Positions 11,401 to 22,050 of a stretch of DNA of 64,000 nt are shown here, in pieces. How positions within the stretch are numbered: the stretch's first letter is position 1; each line of letters opens with the position of its first letter. The notes under the pieces were generated by a model, which worked only from the letters and a program-made list of their open reading frames with translations, did no database searches and was not told the origin of the DNA. The DNA comes from Lepus europaeus (taxonomy: Eukaryota; Chordata; Mammalia; Lagomorpha; Leporidae): NCBI RefSeq assembly GCF_033115175.1, contig NC_084829.1, forward strand, positions 16,256,496-16,320,495. Direction: 5' to 3'. The position numbers and the translations under genes were made by a program.

Positions 11401-12102
11401 GCTATTAAATCTTTACCAAGGTGTCATGTTCAAATTGAGACTATTCAGTCTTCTGAATGGATTTGGCTTCCATTATAGTGTTAAGAATTTACAGTATATC
11501 CAGGAAAAATTATATCTTGAATTTTTAGATAAGAACCATCAACAAATCAGAATTGTTGAATCAGTATACCATAGTCTGAGTTTTCCTCTTTCTTTATCTG
11601 ATAAAGGGCTCAAGCGTGGCTCATTAGAATACTAATATCAGTTGCTAGCTGATTCCCTCAGTCTTCTTCACCAACTTTTAAATTCTCTCACGTCTGATCT
11701 CCCCAGATTACTTGCTCTTCAAAAAACTCGGCGGTTGGTACAGGAAACCACCTTATCTAGACTGGATCTTAATAAGATTCATTTTAAATTTTCCACTTTG
11801 AAATACTCTTGCTCATACCATAGATACCTCTTTGTAGTTTATGAAAAGTCCTACGTCAGTAGAAGTCTGTTTTCTCTGTCTCAGTGTTTCCCTAATCGCT
11901 CCTCAGGACAATGTTTAACTCTACGTTTTCCTTAAGAAGATATGTACACCATCCTTGTGATGAATGAGAATCACATGCCATCCATGGCACAGGGAAACAA
12001 CTTCTGAGACTGGCAAATGACCAATGAGAGACACGCTGGTTCCAGATGAATATGACTACTTTGGTTTGTGGGACGGTGACATGAGAAGGGCACACTGTAT
12101 GT
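8435..12102. other. No gene seen; long unassigned spacer
   Basis: A short local duplication (tctcatttctaattc, then cacggga or gcacggga) lies at 8469-8491 and 8553-8575. Around 9100-9240 the phrase 'aaagggtttattgagcc' could be an antisense LTR polyadenylation region, but I cannot delimit an element. From 9660 to 12100 the DNA is AT-rich without recognisable coding sequence. Confidence 0.4.
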
Positions 12103-12285
12103 TTTTTTAAAAGATTTATTTTACTTTACTTGAAAGGCAACCACAGAGAGGGAGAGGGAGAGAGAGAAAAAGAGAGAGGAGAGAGAGAGAGAGAGATTTG
12201 CCTCTGGTTCACTTCCCACATGACTATGACAGCTGGGTCGAGCTGAAGCCAGGAGCCTGGAACTCCATTGGGGACTCATTGTGTT
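12103..12285 (-). mobile_element. CSINE fragment
   Basis: Reverse-orientation C SINE 3' half: 'aaaagatttattttactttac', a long GA-rich stretch to about 12196, then 'gctgaagccaggagcctgg'. The 5' head is missing. Confidence 0.85.
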
Positions 12286-13739
12286 AAAGCAGTTTCCCAC
12301 CTACTTGAAATCATACTTCAGGGTAAAAGCCAAGAAAGAATAATATGGGATTTAAACATGAGTCTCCTGAGATCCTTTAACCAGAAAGAGAGACAAGTAA
12401 CAAAGTATTCACTATCTCTGAACAATTTCTTCTTTCTTTTTTTTTTTTTTTTTTTTTTTTGTTTAAAACAACCATACAGCACCAGGTACAGTAAATGAAA
12501 TAAATGATTTGTTCTCATTTAGGCAAATTCTTCACCTCCTATCCTCATTCCTAGTTTTCAGTAGAGGCCCAGAGACATGGAGAAATAGATTCTTAGTTTC
12601 TAGCCTTCCTTTTATTAAATTCCCTTATGTGTCTCAGATCACTATTTTGTTTCTCATCACTTCACAGATTCCATGGAAATTGTATGAGAATTTTTTTAAC
12701 AGGTGGGTATTCTTTCACACGCAAAATGGTATTTTTTTTTTTCAAACAACAAGCAAACATACAAACATATATTTGGGAAACACTTATAGACAGGGAGTAA
12801 GCATCAGTAGCCAAGGGCCCTGAAGCCTTTACCTAGTAGCTTCCCATGCAGGAGTGCTTCCTTAACTGCTTCAAGGAAGTCTCCATACAACCAGTGGTAG
12901 TGCAGTCATCCTAAAGTGGACTTTCTGTCACAAGAAAATGGACACATGGCAGGTGCCTAGTCTTTTTAGTGTCATCAGTCCCACTGCAAAGAGGCAGCCT
13001 TTTGACTTTCTTATCCCTAATAGATAATTCCGAGCTAAGGGAACATTCAAAAGAAAATTCCAGATGATGAATTGAGCTCATGCGGTAGAAAGTGCTGAGT
13101 CTAGACCAATACTGAGTCATCACGAAAATAAACAGCGAATTCCTTTTACAGAATGTTAGAAAGTCTTGACATTCTCTTAAAAATCTCCACCTAATTTTGC
13201 ATACAAAGGTCTTTTCCTTCTCGCAGCAGAATTACATGGGAGTATCCACATTAAAACATCAAAATTTGTCTGCTTTATTAATATTTAGATAACTTGGGGG
13301 TAGTGGTTTGTAAAATGTCGTGCTGGTCTTTGTTTTCCCATTCATCCCACAAGAAGAAAAAGATAGTATCATGAGAACTTCAGAAAACTATACTTATATA
13401 TTTTACTATGTCAGCCCTTTATTCTTTTGTCATGGCTTTTCTATTTTTGATGTAAAAAGTCCAGGGATAAGAAGTGAACTATTCTGTATGATACTATAAT
13501 AGTGGATACATGTCTTTATGCATTTGCTAAAAGTCAAAGAATATATAACAGCTAGAATGAAATCAAATATAAGCTATGGACTTTGGGTGACAATGATGCA
13601 TCCACGTGGGCTTTGTTAACTGTAACCAATGTACAACTCTGATGATGTTGCTAGTGGGGGAGGTTGTGGGTATATGGCAGAATGTATGGGAACTCTGCAG
13701 TTTTCAGTCAATTTTGATGTAAATCTCAAGCCACTCCAA
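12286..13739. other. No gene seen; unassigned spacer
   Basis: Contains a long T run at about 12437-12460, possibly the poly-A of a minus-strand retroposon. No gene or repeat family was recognised. A 104-codon open stretch near 12509-12823 has no recognisable features. Confidence 0.4.
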
Positions 13740-13756
13740 AAGATAAGCTCTATTTT

Positions 13757-14061
13757 TTTTTTTTTTTTTTTTTGACAGGCAGAGTGGATAGTGAGAGAGA
13801 GAGACAAGAGAGAAAGGTCTTCCTTTTTGCCGTTGGTTCACCCTCCAATGGCCGCTGCGGCCGGCGCATCTCACTGATCCGAAGCCAGGAGCCAGGTGCT
13901 TCTCCTGGTCTCCCTTGTGGGTGCATGGCCCAAGTGCCTTCCCGGGCCATAGCAGAGAGCTGGCCTGGAAGAGGGCAACCGGGGTAGAATCCGGCGCCCC
14001 GACCAGGACTAGAACCCGGTGTGCCGGCGGAGGATTAGCCTGTTAAGCCACAGCGCCGGCC
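13757..14061 (-). mobile_element. Full-length young CSINE with 17-bp target duplication
   Basis: A perfect 17-bp direct repeat (aagataagctctatttt) at 13740-13756 and 14062-14078 brackets a complete reverse-orientation C SINE. The element runs from its poly-T (poly-A) end, through 'gacaggcagagtgga', to the head 'cacagcgccggcc'. Integrity of the SINE and of the duplication suggests a recent insertion. Confidence 0.95.
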
Positions 14062-14078
14062 AAGATAAGCTCTATTTT

Positions 14079-15699
14079 AAAAGTCCAGGTTATAAGAAGT
14101 TCTAGTGATAGTATATAAGACTTTTCCCCCTTAAAGTTATTGCTTTACAATATGTATACTTAAATGTATACATAATTAAGCATAGGGGAGGCAAAAGAGA
14201 ATGAGAGAGGTAATTAGATGTGGTCTGGTGAGTTTGAATTGTCTTCTTCTAACTTGCACTCAAGGTCAAAGATTTACTATTCCAATAAATGCTTTTTAAA
14301 GATTTAGCGGAAACAACATTACTTTCTTACTTCCTTTCCCCCTAACTACTTCATGCATATGCATGAGTAGTGCTGGCAATTTTTGAGATGAGGATAGGAA
14401 CATTGGTTTCAAGTTTTGAAGACAATGGTTTCAAGTTTTGAGGAAGAGGTCAGCACTGTGAAGTCATACAAAGTCTGCAGTATGAGCATGTAGCATAGAT
14501 ATGAGGTAATGGATTATATCTCTAACCCTCTATTCCTTAAATAAAGTTTTGGTTTGAATATCCTCTATCTAAAATAAAATCTTAGGGTACTATTTACTAT
14601 TGTAGTTAACATTTTGGAATCAAACAACTAGATTTAAGCCTGACATTACTATTGCTATAGGCAGAGTTACACTTTCATAATACAGGAATTTTCCAGAGAT
14701 TAAAGTGTGATGGATTTATCTGGCATTCAGGGCTGCTGACTCTAGTTTTCAGTTATAAAAAGTGAAGAGAGATATAACTCTGGTCCTCATAATGGATTAC
14801 AAATCACCCTGTTGAAGACAGCAAAAAAGTTGGATGATATATAAAAATAATTCTCTTTAAATAAAACATTTAAATATAATAACCTTATAATTAATTACCT
14901 GCTGAGATACAGTAAAAGAACAGATACAGCACTTGCAGTCACTTTTCCCCTGAAGACAGTTGTTAATCTGGAAGCAGACACTAAGAGATCGACTTAGGCT
15001 TTCACCAGCCTCAGAGGGTTAGTAGGACAAAATGAGACCCCGGGATGCCCAGCGTGGGGACTTTGGTTATCACTCCCCTCTCTTTGGCTGCTAGCTAGGA
15101 GCCGGGAGGAGCTCTGAGTAAGCCTGTACACTCACACACTGCAGTCTGGCTTACTATATCAGGTGGGTAGCCCATAAAACCCCGAACCTTGATGCTGGCT
15201 TTCAGGTGGTCTGGATTGGATTTCATCGTGTCCAGGTGCCTGAAGGTGCAAAGAAAAGCCTTCTCTTCAAGAACAAAACAATGTAGACTTCATATTATTT
15301 CTATAAATAAATGTTTTTCCCAAATACGGCATGTAACATACAATCAAATATGTGCACACATGAAGAGACAAGTCTCCATGAAGGAAAATCAATAGATACA
15401 ATAGACACCAGAAATAGAACCAATGAACATCATACTATAAATAATAAATACTATAAATGTCATACTATAAATGATATTTATATAAATAAATATATATGCT
15501 TAGTAGAAGACAGGATAAACCTTAAAGGCTTCTGCTCTCTTCCATTTTTTGCTACTCGTTTGTAAAACACACAAAAGGCTGGAGATAGTGTGACCTTCAA
15601 GTCTGGAGGATATTAAATTTACCAAACATGTGAGTCACTCAAATATATGATATGGTGTTAGACCCATCTGTTGTTTTTGAATGATTTGGTACGTAATTG
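14079..15699. other. No gene seen; unassigned AT-rich spacer
   Basis: Mostly AT-rich. A GC-richer block at 14990-15180 may belong to an ancient LTR, but I cannot prove it. No coding sequence recognised. Confidence 0.4.
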
Positions 15700-17480
15700 A
15701 GCTCAAAGTACAATTTATTTGAATGTACAGGTACTTACCAAATGAAACAAGGAGTGTATATGCTTATATTAAGCATGTCTATCATCCAAAACAGCACGAT
15801 GCTTTAACCTAATTTACAGTACTGACAAAGATAATTCAACAGAAACTTGAAGACAGACCATCTCTGACCAGATCAAATCACTAAACTCAAATAACTGATG
15901 TGGAAGTATTTGGTAAAGTGCCCCGAGTGAGCAGTTTAAAAAGCAGCCCATTTTCTACAGAAAAAGTCATGAGAGTGAATAAATAACTCATCGTTCTCTG
16001 CAGAACTTCACAGCATTCACACACACGGAAGACAGCAATACCCTGGACATACAACTTATTTCACATTAGTGAACAAACCTAAGATTTTATGAACTTCTGA
16101 GTTTGGACCAGAAGATAAAATGTCTCATATATACATATATACAAACTCCAATTCTTAACCTCTTAAGTCCTCTAATTCTAAAAATGGCTTTCAGTCTTTA
16201 AAAAGGAAAAAATGTGCAATGCACTTGTAGCTGCACTTTCAAATTAAGGGACAATACCTGTTAAGTTAGACAACAGTTGGGGATGGTACTAATCTACTTA
16301 GATTATACACATGACCTTTGGGTATTCATGAGTATCAGTCTGACGGTCCCTCACCTTGTGAGACACTTAATTTTCTAAGTTACCCAGGAAATGTATTTAA
16401 CCATTTACAAAATAAAACAAATTCTAATATGCACTGATCTTGGGGCCAGTATTGTGACATAGAGTGTCAAGCCGCCAACTGCAGGGCTGGCATCCCATAT
16501 GGGCATTGGTTCAGGTCCTGGCTGCTCCACTTCCAATCCAGTTCTCTGCTATGGCTTGGGAAGGTAGTAGAAGATGGCCCAAGTGCTTGGGCCTCTGGTA
16601 CCCACGTGGGAGACCTGGAAGAGGCACAATGATTAGAGACTTCAGGTTTTTTCATAACCTTCTATCAATCTGTTGATGGCATTTCCTGAACCATTCCAGA
16701 CTGGGCATTTTTCTTCACGTTGTTGCACCATTTAAATAAACTATCATATAATTTTCTGCTACTAACATCTCCAAAGTGCCAATAATATATTTAAAGAGAT
16801 TGTCCATCAGAAATCCATAGTTAGGTTGATCACTCTCAGGCATAAGACCAACAGCAAACAACAATGGCATTCAATCCATCCCCATAATATCCTCCGTGGC
16901 TGATAACTTTTTTAAAGGGTTTGATTGCTTTCATATCAACCCTATGGTCCTGTTCCCCAGTCCTGAACATACACCAGCATTGTCCCTCTTCTTTTTCCTC
17001 TGTCGCTGTGCATTCAGTAACTGAGCCTTTCCTAATTATTTCCGTAGTTTGGGGTTTTGGAAGGTCATCTTCCCACTCAAACTCATTACTGTTCTCTGAC
17101 GGTGTGTTTAAGTCATCTAAATCAATCACTCCACTTTCATCCAAGTCATCTGACAACACAGAACCATCACGAGGATCCGGTGTCAGGCCAATGTTTGGAG
17201 TCATTAATTTCTTCCAGTGGGCATTGGAAAAACTTCATCTACCATTCTTCTTTAAGTTCTACACCTTCCATCCTTAGCCTGGATTCAATGTCAACTACAA
17301 ACCCCAGATAATCCAGAGAGCCAACGTCCTCCCAGAGGAAGCCTTGGCCTCCTCATCCTCTTCTACCTCCAGGTCGGCAGCAAGGGGCTGACTGCCAGGT
17401 CACAGAAGACCGCTCCCAGAGGAGACTGCTCCTCTCACTCAGTGGTAGAGAACCCGGCCTAGTCTCCAGCTGCACCTCCA
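15700..17480 (-). pseudogene. BNIP2P: BNIP2 processed pseudogene
   Basis: Reading the minus strand, a start codon at 17271 opens MEGVELKEEW as in BNIP2, the BCL2/E1B-19K-interacting protein with a C-terminal CRAL-TRIO/BCH domain. After a stop and a gap equal to roughly residues 20-58, similarity resumes (KKLM, then TPDPRDGSVLSDDLDESG, SENSNEFEWEDDLPKP, GEQDHRVDMKAIKPFKKV, SHGGYYGDGLNAIVV). With frameshifts it continues to the segment matching 'RKMPSLGWLRKC' near 16640. Exons are joined without introns, so the copy is retroposed. A CSINE (16441-16625) interrupts it. Sequence beyond the SINE down to about 15700 reads like a 3' UTR with a minus-strand AATAAA near 15717, but that part is an inference. 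Not expected to make protein. Confidence 0.85.
16441..16625 (+). mobile_element. CSINE, 3'-truncated, within the BNIP2 pseudogene
   Basis: C SINE head and middle: 'ggggccagtattgtgacatag', 'ctggcatcccatatgggc', 'caagtgcttgggcctc'. It stops at 'gagacctggaagag', directly against BNIP2-like sequence. It lies opposite in orientation to the pseudogene. Confidence 0.9.
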
Positions 17481-17966
17481 GTGGCAGCAGATCAAAAATT
17501 TATTTATAATGAAAATATACGTTAATCAAAATTAAAAGTTCAAAAGACAAATTAAAAGCTATTTAAATATGACTACAGAGTATTAGTGAACTGGAAAAGA
17601 ACTCAGAAGAAATTATCAAGAAGAAAGCATGGAGATACAAAATAATGTACTGGTGGAAGAGAGGGTAAGAAGATTTAATATTTGTGTTATTAGAATACTT
17701 AATGGATAAGAGAGAATAAAGCAGAGATAATATTTGTGGAGATAATAACTAAGATGTGGAGATGTGGAGGACATTAGGAACTCTGATCTAGATACTCTCT
17801 CAGAAGAAAACGATTGCCTAAATTTCTGGGAGTGCTACCAACATTCCAAGGTCAATCTCAGATGCAGAAAACAAATCTTCCAAAAATTTATATTGCAGTG
17901 GAGATATAAGGGCCTGCCATTTTGGCTTACCACAGGACTACTCTGAGAGGGTATATATAAGAATAC
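17481..17966. other. No gene seen; short unassigned spacer
   Basis: AT-rich sequence between the BNIP2 pseudogene and a small DNA transposon remnant. No feature recognised. Confidence 0.4.
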
Positions 17967-18085
17967 TTCAAAAAAGTCAGTGGAAAAATGAAAAGATAAA
18001 TTTATTTGGGTGCAGAAATTTTGAAATTCATGCAGTTTTTGAGAAAATGACTCATTTTTTAAATGAATTTTTGAAAGCCCTATGT
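17967..18085. mobile_element. Mariner-like MITE
   Basis: About 119 bp with imperfect inverted ends. The left end reads tacttcaaaaaagtcagtgg; the right end, read on the other strand, begins ggctttcaaaaattcat. Non-coding and palindromic at the ends, typical of a small non-autonomous DNA transposon. The family name is uncertain. Relatives appear at 54187 and 58101. Confidence 0.55.
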
Positions 18086-18229
18086 ATACTGCAGGGCTCC
18101 CTATGATATTGGCTGAGAAACTGGCAGTTTTGTGTGTCAGTTTAGCTCAGTTTTCCAGTCCGATAGCTTCATTCACAGTGCTCAGACCATGGAATTAATT
18201 CATAATACAAAAGGAGCACTGTTCACATG

Positions 18230-18454
18230 CACCACTGGATCTCTTGGATTCCAGCCAACTGGTCCACATAGCAGGTTTTAAACTTGTCAGCTTCCAAAAT
18301 CACATGAGCCAATTCCTTACTAAAGATTTCTCTCTTTCCATCCTTCTCTCCCCTCTCAATTTTTTCTTTCTCTCTTTCCATCTGCCTCTTTCTCTCCATC
18401 TATTTCTCTCAACAGGATGATTCATCGATTCTGTTTCTTCAGAAAACGCTAATG
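18230..18454. repeat. Ancient mammalian interspersed repeat, family uncertain
   Basis: The phrases 'aaacttgtcagcttccaaaatc', 'atgagccaattcctta' and 'attctgtttcttcagaaaac' recur widely in mammalian genomes as part of an old repeat, followed by a TCTCTC-rich stretch. I cannot name the family with confidence. Confidence 0.45.
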
Positions 18455-18849
18455 CAAGCCTCGTGAATTTTTCATCTTAGTTATTGTACTTTTCAATTCT
18501 AGAATTTCCATTTGGCTCTTTTTATAAGTTATAATTTCTGTCCTTCTACTAATATTAATTATTTCATGTGACATTGCCATTTTTTTTTCTTTATGCACAT
18601 TTTCCTTGACATTAAACAGTGTTTCTTCCCTGAGTGGTCATACACCAATGAGTAGAAAAGGTATCCTCTTTATCAAGATATGACAACACAGCTTCTGTCT
18701 CATTCAGAAAAGCATCACTGCATTTTCCCCAATACCTGTTGCAGGTAGGATTCATACCGGCAGGACAAAAAGAGTTCCCTGTGCTTCGATTGATGTTTCT
18801 GTTTATCAGTCAAGTCGGCCTCAACTGTTGTTTCAAATTCTTCCTCAAT
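18455..18849 (-). mobile_element. Old L1-like fragment
   Basis: 'tcaattctagaatttccatttgg' and following T-rich sequence resemble antisense L1/HAL1. Boundaries are approximate. Confidence 0.45.
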
Positions 18850-18982
18850 TTCTTCTGGCTCCTGGCTTCAGTATGTCCCAGCCCTGACTGCTGTGGACAT
18901 TTTGAGAGTGAACCAGTGGATGAAAGATCTCTCCATCTTTCCCTCTCTCTGTAACTCTGCCTTTAAAAAAAAAAAAAAAAAT
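18850..18982 (+). mobile_element. CSINE 3' half
   Basis: Sense-orientation 3' part of a C SINE ('ctcctggcttcagtatgtcccagcc' to 'ctctctgtaactctgcc') with a 17-base A tail. The 5' half is missing. Confidence 0.85.
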
Positions 18983-18989
18983 GACAGAC

Positions 18990-19112
18990 AGAGCTTGGGG
19001 GACACAGTGGGTTAAACCACTGCCTGCCACGTGCAACGCTGGCATGCCCTATCGAGCACAGGCTCCAATGCCAGCTAATCCACTTCCGATCCAGCTCTCT
19101 GATAATGGACTC
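18990..19112 (+). mobile_element. CSINE 5' half
   Basis: Sense C SINE head: 'gcttgggggacacagtgggttaaac', 'gctggcatgccctatcgagc', then 'atccagctctctgataatgg'. It is cut before the 3' half. It sits directly behind the tail of the preceding copy, so the two are separate elements in tandem. Confidence 0.8.
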
Positions 19113-19334
19113 ACATGCTTATTCACAGGCATTATAAACATGTTGGAAAATCTCATCATCTATAACAGCACACTATTATTGCTTCCACATTGCCACTTGT
19201 AGTTTTGTTGAATTCTTCTATGTGTCTGATTAGATAAGGATTGCTGGAGGAATTCTCAGAGTAGAAATAATTTCTGACCCAGTACATATTGGCCGCCATG
19301 TTCCCTCCCAGAGGTCCTAATACTGTGTACTGTA

Positions 19335-19660
19335 TTTGCACTTATCCTCTTTTTTGTTGATTAGGCTGTCCAGAGATTTGTCTGTTTTGCTGATTGTTTC
19401 AAGTATCCAGCTTTTTTTAAAAATTGGTTTTACTTTTTGTAATTCATTTTCTGGTTTTATGTTTATTAACCTTTCCTTCTGCATTCTTTTTGTTTATTTT
19501 GTTGTATATTTGGTGATGTGATTCATTTATATTATTTTCATTGCTATTGTTATAGATATGGAATGAAACTTTTTTTCTAATGCTTTATCTTTATCTCACA
19601 GATTCTGATACGTCACGTTTGCATTTTTGTCCTTTTCAAGAAATTAATTAATTAATTAAT
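19335..19660 (-). mobile_element. L1 ORF2 fragment, antisense
   Basis: 'ttgttgattaggctgtccagag' and 'ttcaagtatccagc' are antisense L1 ORF2. It ends beside an AATT repeat at about 19643-19664. Confidence 0.7.
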
Positions 19661-19949
19661 TAATTCTTTTTAACCCAAAAACTGCTTTGCAGAATGTTCT
19701 AAAGAGTTCAGGTTGAACGAATTTTTATTTTGTTAAAAAGTTCTCGCTCTGCTGTCTGTATTAGTTCTATTTGAACTTGGTTTTCGCAGCTTGAGAGGTG
19801 GTCGGTTTCGGGAACGCTCTATCTGTACCACCGAAAATGGAGGTGGGGACGAAGGCACAGGGCCCGGACGCCCTTCTGCAGTGAAAATTCCAGTTAATTC
19901 TTGAATTCGGGGCTCCCTAGGTCGGTTTAGAGTTTGTTCAAGGACCACG

Positions 19950-20405
19950 GGTGTCCTTCTTACCCCGATGCGGGCACCGTAGCATCGGAGACTGCAGGGA
20001 TGTCCTCCGGCGAGAGGTCTGGGATGCAGCCGGGACCTGCGGAGAGCGAGGCGCAGCCTTCACTCCGGCGGCGGGGGCGCGGCTTCTGCCCGCCACGCGC
20101 GGCCGTGGCTGCCGCGGCCCCGCGCTCGCCCCTCCCGGCCCGCGTCCAGAGCGCGCAGCTGCGCCCCGGCCTTCTCTGCTCGCGGGGATCTCACGCAGTC
20201 TCTGCTACCCGGGGAAAGAGCAGAGAGGGAAGAAACCAGAGAAAAATGCGTCGTCTGGGCGCTGCCGGAGGTGGCGGGGACCCCAGAGCGGCAGGCGCCT
20301 TCGGCGGGCGATGCCCTGGGAGTGTCTCTCAGCCGAGCCGGGCACACCCGGAGATACCGAGGTCACGTGGCGTGGACCCCAGTTTAACGCCGCCGGTGCC
20401 TAGCA
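19950..20405. promoter_or_regulatory. CpG-rich patch upstream of tRNA-Ala
   Basis: CpG density is very high at about 20040-20200 and 20240-20400. Open frames of about 150-160 codons in several frames are composition effects and resemble no protein family. The patch stops about 50 bp before the Ala-AGC gene at 20455. Promoter activity is inferred only. Confidence 0.6.
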
Positions 20406-20454
20406 ACAAGCCCTCTTCTGCTTGAATATATTCCCGAGAGAAACTGCAGGCCGA

Positions 20455-20526
20455 GGGGGTGTAGCTCAGTGGTAGAGCGCGTGCTTAGCATGCACGAGGC
20501 CCCGGGTTCAATCCCCGGCACCTCCA
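20455..20526 (+). tRNA. tRNA-Ala (anticodon AGC)
   Basis: Identical base for base to the Ala-AGC gene at 8344. It has the G3-U70 identity pair, anticodon loop TTAGCAT, T loop TTCAATC and discriminator A. A T4 run (20528-20531) directly after the gene serves as pol III terminator. A CpG-rich patch ends about 50 bp upstream. Flanks beyond a few bases differ from the 8344 copy, so the two are not a fresh tandem duplication. Identity of the body with diverged flanks is the usual sign of selection or gene conversion on tRNA genes. Confidence 0.98.
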
Positions 20527-20531
20527 GTTTT

Positions 20532-21177
20532 CTTCCTGCTTTTGAGCGATGCTGCTTTTTGCTTTTCTGCGTCAGTTCCCTTTCTCAAACAGAAAGTGAA
20601 CCTGTTTCACTTCAATGTGCTGCTCAAATTAGTGCCGCCGCTCGTGGAAGTGCTGCCCGTTTCTACTTGAGCTTGGCACCGCCGGGAAAGGAAAAGATAG
20701 ACCAAGGAGAGGGACCTTGCTCTCTCCCCAGAACCGCAAGGGCGTCGCCCAATTAACCAGGCCAGGCACGTTTGGTTCCATTTTACAGTGTTCTTCATCT
20801 AAAAAGCAGGAAAGAAAAGATCAAGGTGGAAAGGTTTCACAGAAGAAAAATTGCAAGCTGCAAATTCCCCTCCTTGTCTTTGTTTCCAGGCTGTAAGATG
20901 GAGACGTTTTCATCAGCGAATTTAGGGACCCACTGCTGCTGGGACAGCTGTGTCCACTGAAGATCTCCAAGCTCATGAGCTTCCAGTTTGTTCCCACTAC
21001 TTCACGCTTACCTGGGAATTGACTTTTCTAGATGATTACTCAAGTGAGTAACTTGACCTGAGACAGCTGTGCAATCTATCGGAGAGGAATTTTTTTTTAT
21101 CTCATTAAACTTGGTTTTAATGCGTCTCAAAATTCTGTGGCAGATTTTTGGTCAAGTTGTTTCCCTTAAAAAATGCT
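20532..21177. other. No gene seen; 3' flank of tRNA-Ala
   Basis: Single-copy-looking sequence, moderately GC-rich for the first 200 bp. No gene recognised. Confidence 0.45.
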
Positions 21178-21358
21178 GTTTTATTATTATTATTATTAAT
21201 TAATTTATTTGAAAGGCAGAGTTACAGAGAGGCAGAAGCAGAGAGAGAAGTCTCCCATCTGCTAATTCACTCCCTAGATGACTGTAATGGCCTGAGCTGT
21301 GCCGATCTGAAGCCAGGAGCCAGGAGCTTCTTCTGGGCCTCCCACACGGGTGCAGGAA
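21178..21358 (-). mobile_element. CSINE, 5'-truncated
   Basis: Reverse-orientation C SINE: TTA/AATT-rich tail, 'ttatttgaaaggcagagttacagag', 'gccgatctgaagccaggagcc', ending at 'cacacgggtgcagg'. It abuts the 3' end of the EEF1A1 pseudogene. Confidence 0.9.
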
Positions 21359-22050
21359 GGTCCACAAAACACTCTCCATTTCTTCTGAATGTTTTATGAT
21401 GTGCTTTTATTTACCAGTCTTTTACTATTGAACTTAAATGCCCAACTGAGACAGTCCTGAGACGATTCTTCCACCACTGATTAGGAGTGGAGTGGCAGGT
21501 ATCACGGGTAGTATTCATTCAGTCTTCTGAGCTTTCTGGGCAGACTTGGTGCCCTTCCCAGCTCCAGCAGTCTTCTTGCTCACTGCTCTGATCCCATCTG
21601 CAGCAACTGCCTGTTTTACATCACAAACCGCAAAATGACCCAGAAGAGGGAAGTCAGAGACGCTCTCAACACACATGGGCTCACCAGCATTAAATCAACA
21701 ATGGCAGCATTGCCAGATTTCAAGAATTTAGGGCCACCTTCCAGCTTTTTATCAGAATCATGATCACTCTTTCCCTTAAGCTCAGCAAACTTGCATGCAA
21801 TGTGAGCTGTGTGCCATCCAGTATAGGAGATGGCCAGCGCTGATTTGGCCTGGATGGTTCAGGTGGTCACCTGGGCAGTGAAGCCAGCCAGTTCCACTGG
21901 GGGTCATTTTTGCTGTCAGCATCAACATTGCCATCATTGCCACGACGACCCTGTTTCTATATAAGGTCACTTACAGGTTCCAGGGTTTGCTTTCTTTGGG
22001 AGGCATTACTCAGCGTAGTGTGATACCATCAGAACAAACTTGGCATTGTG
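21359..22050 (-). pseudogene. EEF1A1P: EEF1A1 processed pseudogene, 5'-truncated
   Basis: The minus strand encodes scrambled pieces of the C-terminal domain of translation elongation factor eEF1A1: GNDGNVDADSKNDP, the HPGQISAG-like and [13 protein letters not shown] segments, then [21 protein letters not shown] and a C-terminus resembling KSAQKAQKT. The 3' UTR also matches the well-known EEF1A1 UTR (a 'gataCCTGCCActcCACTC'-like stretch and 'atttaagttcaatagtaaaagactgg'), which separates it from EEF1A2. Frameshifts and stops break the frame, and the N-terminal GTPase domain is absent. It is a retrocopy truncated by incomplete reverse transcription. Not functional as protein. Confidence 0.92.

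Noticed and set aside
18118-18165. tagctcagtttt, resembling a tRNA D arm
   Set aside because: No anticodon arm, T arm or acceptor pairing follows.
20469-20756. 95-codon frame starting MVERVLSMHEAPGSIPGTSS (and similar frames at 54594-54782 and 58645-58905)
   Set aside because: These are translations of tRNA-Ala genes and flanks, not proteins.
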